Assembly (NCBI RefSeq): GCF_003429005.1
Contig: NZ_QVQV01000006.1
Location: forward strand, 186,001-250,000
Direction of reading: 5' to 3'
Source: Paraburkholderia sp. DHOC27
Lineage (GTDB): Bacteria; Pseudomonadota; Gammaproteobacteria; Burkholderiales; Burkholderiaceae
DNA: 64,000 nt
The notes under the pieces were generated by a model. It saw only the letters and a program-made list of their open reading frames with translations. It was not told the origin of the DNA and searched no databases. The position numbers and the translations under genes are program-made. Below, piece after piece: positions 59,207 to 64,000 of this stretch (position 1 is the stretch's first letter; every line of letters begins with the position of its first letter).

Positions 59207-60397
59207 TTAGAAGAACGCCTGAATGCCGGTTTGCGCGCGTCCGAGAATCAGCGCGTGAATGTCGTGCGTGCCTTCGTAGGTATTGACCACTTCCAGATTC
59301 ACCAGATGCCGCGCGATGCCGAACTCGTCCGAGATGCCGTTGCCGCCGAGCATGTCGCGCGCGAGCCGGGCAATCTCAAGCGATTTGCCGCACGAATTGC
59401 GCTTCATGATCGAGGTGATCTCGACGGCGGCGGTGCCCTCGTCCTTCATGCGGCCAAGCCGCAGCACGCCTTGCAGGCCGAGTGCGATCTCCGTTTGCAT
59501 GTCCGCGAGTTTCTTCTGGATCAACTGGTTGGCGGCGAGCGGCCGGCCAAACTGCTTGCGGTCCAGCACGTACTGACGCGCGGTATGCCAGCAGGATTCC
59601 GCCGCGCCGAGCGCGCCCCACGCAATGCCGTAGCGCGCCGAATTCAGACACGTGAACGGGCCGCGCAGGCCGCTCACCTTCGGCAGCATGTTTTCCTGCG
59701 GCACGAACACTTCGTCGAGCACGATCTCGCCGGTGATCGACGCACGCAAACCTACCTTGCTATGGATGGTCGGCGCGGACAGGCCCTTCCAGCCCTTCTC
59801 CAGAATGAAGCCGCGAATCGCGTCCTTGCCGTCTTCCTCGAGCTTGGCCCAGACCACGAACACGTCGGCGATCGGCGAGTTGGTGATCCACATCTTTGCG
59901 CCCGACAGCGAGAAGCCACCGTCGACCTTCTTCGCCCGCGTCACCATGCTGCCCGGATCGGAGCCGTGGTTTGGCTCGGTCAGACCGAAGCAGCCAATCC
60001 ATTCGCCGCTGGCGAGCTTCGGCAGGTACTTGTCCTTCTGCGCTTCCGAACCGAATTCGTAGATCGGCACCATCACGAGTGACGATTGCACCGACATCAT
60101 CGAGCGGTAGCCCGAATCGACCCGCTCCACTTCGCGTGCGATCAAGCCGTAGCTCACGTAATTGAGGCCAGGGCCACCGTATTGCTCGGGGATGGTCGGC
60201 CCAAGCAGGCCGAGTTCGCCCATCTCACGGAAGATCTCGAGGTCGGTTTTCTCGTGACGAAAAGCCTCCAGCACGCGCGGCTGGAGCTTGTCCTGCGCGT
60301 AGGCCGCTGCGGCGTCGCGCACCATGCGCTCTTCTTCGGTGAGCTGCTGATCGAGCAACAGCGGGTCTTCCCAGTGGAACTGCGCGGCGTCGGCCAT
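59207..60397 (-). CDS. gcdH: Glutaryl-CoA dehydrogenase (acyl-CoA dehydrogenase family)
   Basis: The enzyme converts glutaryl-CoA to crotonyl-CoA plus CO2 in lysine, tryptophan and glutarate breakdown. From ATG 60397 it has 396 residues, as for GcdH. The N-terminal block is FHWEDPLLLDQQLTEEERMV. IGCFGLTEPNHGSDPGSM is the FAD-binding acyl-CoA dehydrogenase signature. CLNSARYGIAWGALGAAESC follows, and the catalytic Glu is in VNTYEGTHDIHALILGRA. An IclR regulator is divergent, with a putative operator in between. Confidence 0.94.
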   Translation of the reverse strand: MADAAQFHWEDPLLLDQQLTEEERMVRDAAAAYAQDKLQPRVLEAFRHEKTDLEIFREMGELGLLGPTIPEQYGGPGLNYVSYGLIAREVERVDSGYRSMMSVQSSLVMVPIYEFGSEAQKDKYLPKLASGEWIGCFGLTEPNHGSDPGSMVTRAKKVDGGFSLSGAKMWITNSPIADVFVVWAKLEEDGKDAIRGFILEKGWKGLSAPTIHSKVGLRASITGEIVLDEVFVPQENMLPKVSGLRGPFTCLNSARYGIAWGALGAAESCWHTARQYVLDRKQFGRPLAANQLIQKKLADMQTEIALGLQGVLRLGRMKDEGTAAVEITSIMKRNSCGKSLEIARLARDMLGGNGISDEFGIARHLVNLEVVNTYEGTHDIHALILGRAQTGIQAFF

Positions 60398-60517
60398 GAT
60401 GCGTATCTCCTGAATCGAATTTCGTGTGTCGTGCAACGTGAAGCAGAGGCTTGAAAGACGAGGATTTGCGGGCAAGCAGTGATCATCCTTCATTTGACCA
60501 ACCTGTACTTGACTCGA

Positions 60518-60545
60518 GTTCCGCTATGCGAAACAATGTTTTGCA
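60518..60545. promoter_or_regulatory. Putative IclR-family operator between gcdH and its regulator
   Basis: Two overlapping near-palindromes are present: GTTCCGCTATGCGAAAC (60518-60534, one mismatch) and TGCGAAACAATGTTTTGCA (60527-60545, one mismatch). They lie about 25-50 bases before the regulator start and about 120-150 bases before gcdH. Palindromes built on GCGAAAC/GTTTCGC suit IclR-family sites, but no published match was checked. Confidence 0.45.
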
Positions 60546-60569
60546 AATCACGCTTGAGTGTAGCATTCC

Positions 60570-61355
60570 ATGTCGCCAGCAGCCACTCCCCTCGATCCGC
60601 TCGACGAGCGCAAATTCGTCGTCGCTCTCGCGCGCGGGCTCGATCTGCTGCGGGCGTTCCGGCCCGGTGAGCCCATGCTGGGCAATCGCGACTTCGTCGA
60701 ACGTACCGGTCTGCCCAAGGCCACCGTCAACCGGCTGGCTTACACGCTGACGGTGCTCGGGTATCTGCGACTCGACGAGACGCTCGGCAAATATGCGCTC
60801 GACGCCGGGGTGCTGTCACTCGGCTTCGCGCTGCTCGCCGGCACGGACACGCTCGAACTCGCCCGACCGCACATGCGCACGCTGGCGCGCGAGGTGGGCG
60901 CGGCGGTTTCGCTCGGCTGCCGCGATGGCCTCGACATGATCTATCTGGAGACGATTCGCAGCGAGACCGCGCTCACGCTCGGGCTGGCGTCGGGCTCGAA
61001 GCTGTCCATGCTGACGAGTTCGATGGGGCGTGCGTATCTGGCGGTGCAGCCGCCGGATGTCCGCGCGTCGCTCATGAGCGAGCTGGAGAGCGCGGCCGGT
61101 GACGAGGCGGCAGCCTTACGCGCCGCAGCCGAGCAGGAAATTGACGCGTTCGCGACCGAACGCTGCTGTTATTCGTTCCGCGCCTGGCACGACGACGTGA
61201 ATGCCGTGGCCGTTCCGTTTCGCGAACCGCGCGAGGGCCGCTGGCTGGTGCTCAGTTGCAGCGGGCCGGCATCGTCAATGGGAGAGGCGGTGTTTCGTGA
61301 AAACGTGGCGCCGCGCTTGAAAGCACTGGCGCGCCGCCTGGGCGATACGGGTTGA
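60570..61355 (+). CDS. IclR family transcriptional regulator
   Basis: This 261-residue regulator has the IclR winged helix-turn-helix at the N-terminus (RKFVVALARGLDLLRAFRPG, then FVERTGLPKATVNRLAYTLT). The ligand domain contains VGAAVSLGCRDGLDMIYLET and FREPREGRWLVLSCSGPASS. The ligand is unknown. Its divergent position and the intervening palindromes argue that it controls gcdH, as GcdR-type regulators do in other beta-proteobacteria. It starts at ATG 60570. Confidence 0.92.
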   Translation: MSPAATPLDPLDERKFVVALARGLDLLRAFRPGEPMLGNRDFVERTGLPKATVNRLAYTLTVLGYLRLDETLGKYALDAGVLSLGFALLAGTDTLELARPHMRTLAREVGAAVSLGCRDGLDMIYLETIRSETALTLGLASGSKLSMLTSSMGRAYLAVQPPDVRASLMSELESAAGDEAAALRAAAEQEIDAFATERCCYSFRAWHDDVNAVAVPFREPREGRWLVLSCSGPASSMGEAVFRENVAPRLKALARRLGDTG

Positions 61356-61396
61356 AACGTGCGCAAGCCGCGCTGCAACCGGCGCAGCGCAGGCGA

Positions 61397-62221
61397 TCAA
61401 ACCGCGCCGTCGTGGCTATGCGTGGCAAAGAGCGGCCCCTGCACGAAGCGCACGTCGTATTGCTGTAGCAGGTCGAATTGCGCTTCGCTTGCCACCTTGT
61501 CGAAGATCAGTGGAATCCGCAGGCGGTTCGCATAACCCACCAGCGGCTTCACCATCGCATCGCGCAGCGCGAGCCCTGCGTCCATCTTGATGAAGTCGAG
61601 CCGCGCCATGTCGGAGACCGACAGAATCTGCCCGGCATTGGGCAAATTACCCGCCACCTTGAAACCGTAGCGCTGATAACTCTTGGTCAGATAACCGAGG
61701 AAGGTGCGATGCGCGACCGCCGCCGCCGGTAGTTCGATCACGATGCGCGACGGGTTCAGTCCGAAGGAAAGCAGCACGCTCGAGAAGTGCCGGCCGTGGT
61801 CGTATTTCACGCTCTTCAGCAGGCGCTCGTGAACCCGCAAAAACAGCAGCCCGTGTCGTTCAGCGCCGAAGAAATTGATGGCGTGCACGGCGCGCGACAT
61901 GCGGTCGAGTGCGACTAGCGTGGGGTCGTCCTCGACGCGGTCGAACGGATCGAAGGGCTCGCCGTCGAGCCGCTGCGTCACCGCCTGGAAGCCCAGTTCA
62001 TCGCCGAAGCGATCCACGCTTTCGGGCGCCGCCGAGAGCGATTGAGCAAGCGCGTGCACGCTGATATCGAAGATCGGCTCATAGGTGCTGGCCAGTTCGA
62101 AGCCGTCGAAGCGCGCGATTGCCGTGTCGTGATAGATGCCTTCGCCCAACGCCAGGTGCTCGCGGAGAAACGGATGCTCAGCGGCGCGGGTGACGAGTTG
62201 GGGAATGGTCTGCGGGATCAT
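61397..62221 (-). CDS. Degenerate EAL-domain protein
   Basis: This protein of 274 residues from ATG 62221 (MIPQTIPQLVTR) looks like an EAL phosphodiesterase fold that has lost its catalytic residues. Recognisable blocks are ASTYEPIFDISV in place of YQPIVDL, NPSRIVIELPAA for the normal IxxELTE, LDFIKMDAGLALRDAMV for KIDxxF, and QYDVRFVQGPLFA for the final QGY/F. The EAL signature itself and the DDFG metal site are missing, so c-di-GMP hydrolysis is unlikely. It may bind c-di-GMP or a protein partner. It lies alone between the IclR gene and hmgA. Confidence 0.78.
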   Translation of the reverse strand: MIPQTIPQLVTRAAEHPFLREHLALGEGIYHDTAIARFDGFELASTYEPIFDISVHALAQSLSAAPESVDRFGDELGFQAVTQRLDGEPFDPFDRVEDDPTLVALDRMSRAVHAINFFGAERHGLLFLRVHERLLKSVKYDHGRHFSSVLLSFGLNPSRIVIELPAAAVAHRTFLGYLTKSYQRYGFKVAGNLPNAGQILSVSDMARLDFIKMDAGLALRDAMVKPLVGYANRLRIPLIFDKVASEAQFDLLQQYDVRFVQGPLFATHSHDGAV

Positions 62222-62523
62222 GAATAGGTATCGTGGCGCGTGGTTCGCGCATCGGGCGCGGCGCACTGCCGCATCCTTTGATGGTAGCAGCGTCGCCTGC
62301 TGTCACATGAACAAAATAGAGATAACCATATTGCCTTCATACGAATCGTCCAGGCGAGTCCTTTAGGGTTAACGTGAGTCTCGCCACTCGTAATTCGTTT
62401 TACTATTCGTAAATTGTGCTGAGACCAGCTGAAGGCAGGGGCGGCTCGCAGGCCCGACAAAATCGCTCGCAGACTGCCTGAGAATCCAACTGGGAAGCGG
62501 CTGGCGCGATAACGGAGAAATGC
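62222..62523. other. Upstream region of hmgA
   Basis: This divergent gap of 302 bases includes two related ATTCGT-containing stretches (62387-62411) that may be regulator half-sites for homogentisate catabolism. Beyond those I see no gene, and no terminator. Confidence 0.35.
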
Positions 62524-63924
62524 ATGAATTCCCTGACACCCAAGACCTCCGGCCTGGATGCCGGCAACAGCGGGAACGAACAGGCCACTCAGTCGAGTGG
62601 CTCCGGTCACGATACGCTGGCGGTCGCTGGACGTGGCTATCAATCGGGTTTTGCCAACGAGTTCGCCACCGAGGCACTGCCAGGCGCGCTGCCGCACGGC
62701 CGCAACTCGCCGCAGCGGGTGGCCTATGGCCTGTACACCGAACAACTGTCGGGCACGGCCTTTACCGCACCCCGCAGTCATAACCGCCGCTCATGGCTTT
62801 ACCGGATCCGGCCGGCCGCGGTGCATCAGCCATTCACGGCGCTGCCGTCGCATCGTCTGGTCGCGAATTTCCACGACGTACCGCCGACGCCGCCCAACCA
62901 GTTGCGCTGGGACCCGCTGCCTATGCCGACCGAGCCAGTCGATTTCATCGACGGCTGGGTGACGATGGCCGGCAACGGCGCGGCCGAGTCGATGACTGGT
63001 TGCGCGATTCATCTGTACGCCGCCAACCGCTCGATGCAGGATCGCTACTTCTACAACGCCGACGGCGAATTGCTCATCGTGCCGCAAGAAGGGCGGCTGC
63101 AGATCGCCACGGAGTTGGGGCGGCTCGACGTGGAGCCGTTCGAGATTGCGGTGATTCCGCGCGGTGTGCGCTTTGCGGTTGCGTTGCCGGATGGGACGGC
63201 GCGCGGCTACATCTGCGAGAACTTCGGTGCATTGCTGCGCTTGCCGGATCTGGGGCCGATCGGTTCGAACGGCCTCGCCAATCCGCGCGACTTCCTGACG
63301 CCGCATGCGGCCTACGAAGATCGCGAAGGCGCCTTCGAACTGGTGACCAAGCTGAACGGCAATCTATGGCGCGCGGAGATCGGTCATTCGCCGCTCGACG
63401 TGGTCGCGTGGCATGGCAACTACGCGCCCTACAAATACGATCTGCGCCGCTTCAATACGATTGGCTCGATCAGCTTCGATCATCCGGATCCGTCGATCTT
63501 TCTCGTGCTGCATTCGCCGAGCGACACGCCGGGCGTCGACGCAATTGATTTCGTGATTTTCCCGCCGCGCTGGCTTGCAGCCGAAGATACGTTCCGGCCG
63601 CCCTGGTTTCACCGCAACGTCGCCAGTGAATTCATGGGTCTCGTGCACGGCGTCTATGACGCGAAAGCGGAGGGTTTCGTGCCGGGCGGCGCGAGTCTGC
63701 ACAACTGCATGTCCGGTCATGGTCCCGACGCGGATACCTTCGAGAAAGCGTCGAACAGCGATACCTCGACGCCGCGAAAAGTGGGCGACACGATGGCCTT
63801 CATGTTCGAAACCCGCACGCTGATCCGGCCAACCCGCTTTGCGCTGGAGACCGCCCAACTGCAGGCGCACTACTACGAATGCTGGCAGGGTCTAACGAAG
63901 CACTTCGACCCGCGGCAACGATAA
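62524..63924 (+). CDS. hmgA: Homogentisate 1,2-dioxygenase
   Basis: HmgA opens the homogentisate ring to maleylacetoacetate in phenylalanine/tyrosine breakdown. The product of 466 residues is standard, slightly extended N-terminally (MNSLTPKTSGLDAGNSGNE). Core blocks are YQSGFANEFATEALPGALPH, SWLYRIRPAAVHQPF, VEPFEIAVIPRGVRFAVALP and the metal-binding region WFHRNVASEFMGLVHGVYDA plus HNCMSGHGPDADTFE. The ATG at 62524 has GGAGAAA upstream. The rest of the operon, if any, lies beyond the window. Confidence 0.97.
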   Translation: MNSLTPKTSGLDAGNSGNEQATQSSGSGHDTLAVAGRGYQSGFANEFATEALPGALPHGRNSPQRVAYGLYTEQLSGTAFTAPRSHNRRSWLYRIRPAAVHQPFTALPSHRLVANFHDVPPTPPNQLRWDPLPMPTEPVDFIDGWVTMAGNGAAESMTGCAIHLYAANRSMQDRYFYNADGELLIVPQEGRLQIATELGRLDVEPFEIAVIPRGVRFAVALPDGTARGYICENFGALLRLPDLGPIGSNGLANPRDFLTPHAAYEDREGAFELVTKLNGNLWRAEIGHSPLDVVAWHGNYAPYKYDLRRFNTIGSISFDHPDPSIFLVLHSPSDTPGVDAIDFVIFPPRWLAAEDTFRPPWFHRNVASEFMGLVHGVYDAKAEGFVPGGASLHNCMSGHGPDADTFEKASNSDTSTPRKVGDTMAFMFETRTLIRPTRFALETAQLQAHYYECWQGLTKHFDPRQR

Positions 63925-63933
63925 GCGCTCGCC

Positions 63934-64000
63934 CTACCCAGCCACCGCGACGCGTTCGGTGCGCCGCTCCAGCGACACCGACCAGAAGGTCAGTCCCAAC
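63934..64000 (-). CDS. C-terminal end of an unidentified minus-strand gene, partial
   Basis: The last 22 codons of a frame entering from the right edge are visible. It reads LGLTFWSVSLERRTERVAVA and ends at TAG 63936-63934. Hydrophobic then charged composition would fit the tail of a membrane transporter such as an MFS permease. It is too short to identify. It is convergent with hmgA at only nine bases. Confidence 0.4.
   Translation of the reverse strand, partial: LGLTFWSVSLERRTERVAVAG

Noticed and set aside
1..64000. CRISPR arrays, integrases, transposases, prophage genes
   Set aside because: I looked for regular direct repeats and for such proteins and found none; the only mobile-like feature is the intergenic inverted repeat.

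Overview
The window is a high-GC (by eye), tightly packed chromosomal segment from a beta-proteobacterium of the Burkholderiaceae, most likely Paraburkholderia or a close Burkholderia relative. The assignment rests on gene order (hrcA-hemH-hslR-grpE-thioredoxin-like-dnaK-dnaJ, tolQRAB-pal-cpoB beside ybgC, folK-dNK-panB), on protein sequence character, and on an intergenic inverted repeat of the type common in this family. It is mostly core genome. I see no prophage, transposase, integrase or CRISPR array.

Layout. 1-3.7 kb (minus): glycolate oxidase genes (glcE partial, glcD) and a third FAD-linked oxidase. 3.9-5.2 kb: a PduO-type cobalamin adenosyltransferase (plus), then a RelE/HigB-like toxin and XRE antitoxin pair with an inverted repeat at its promoter. 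5.4-7.1 kb: class I DAHP synthase preceded by a complete transcription attenuator whose leader peptide has seven consecutive aromatic codons. 7.1-13.9 kb (minus): tldD, a nitrilase-family amidohydrolase and the giant AsmA-like yhdP. 14.1-16.9 kb: glnE. 17-19.7 kb (minus): recN and nadK.

20-30 kb (plus): the heat-shock block hrcA, hemH, hslR, grpE, a CFNC thioredoxin-like gene, dnaK and dnaJ, with sigma-32-like promoters before grpE and dnaK, then a fused pabB-pabC gene. Two small unlisted genes are proposed here: a 53-codon secreted peptide at 22861-23022 and a 46-codon peptide at 29950-30090. 30-37 kb (minus): panB, a deoxynucleoside kinase, folK, pcnB, a HAD phosphatase, hda and an AI-2E/PerM permease, followed by purM (plus). 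A 0.7-kb intergenic inverted-repeat element follows at 37.97-38.65 kb.

38.7-44.3 kb: miaA, mutL, dedA, mscS and a small membrane protein. 44.7-50.5 kb (minus): tRNA-Lys, then the Tol-Pal envelope system (in transcription order ybgC, tolQ, tolR, tolA, tolB, pal, cpoB). 50.5-53.6 kb: a short-chain dehydrogenase, glyA and nrdR. 53.8-56.6 kb (plus): a minor-pilin operon (fimT/gspH, pilV-, pilW-, pilX- and pilE-like) with ATGA overlaps. 56.7-58.1 kb (minus): an ElaB/YqjD-YqjE-type membrane-associated cluster. 58.4-64 kb: 1-Cys peroxiredoxin, glutaryl-CoA dehydrogenase divergent from an IclR regulator, a degenerate EAL protein, homogentisate dioxygenase, and the tail of a further minus-strand gene.

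The most interesting element is the aromatic leader-peptide attenuator (6813-6939). Other points worth a second look are the two small ORFs, the divergent thioredoxin in the heat-shock operon, the toxin-antitoxin pair, the intergenic inverted repeat and the aberrant PilX-like N-terminus. All positions come from reading the sequence by eye; no database search was run.
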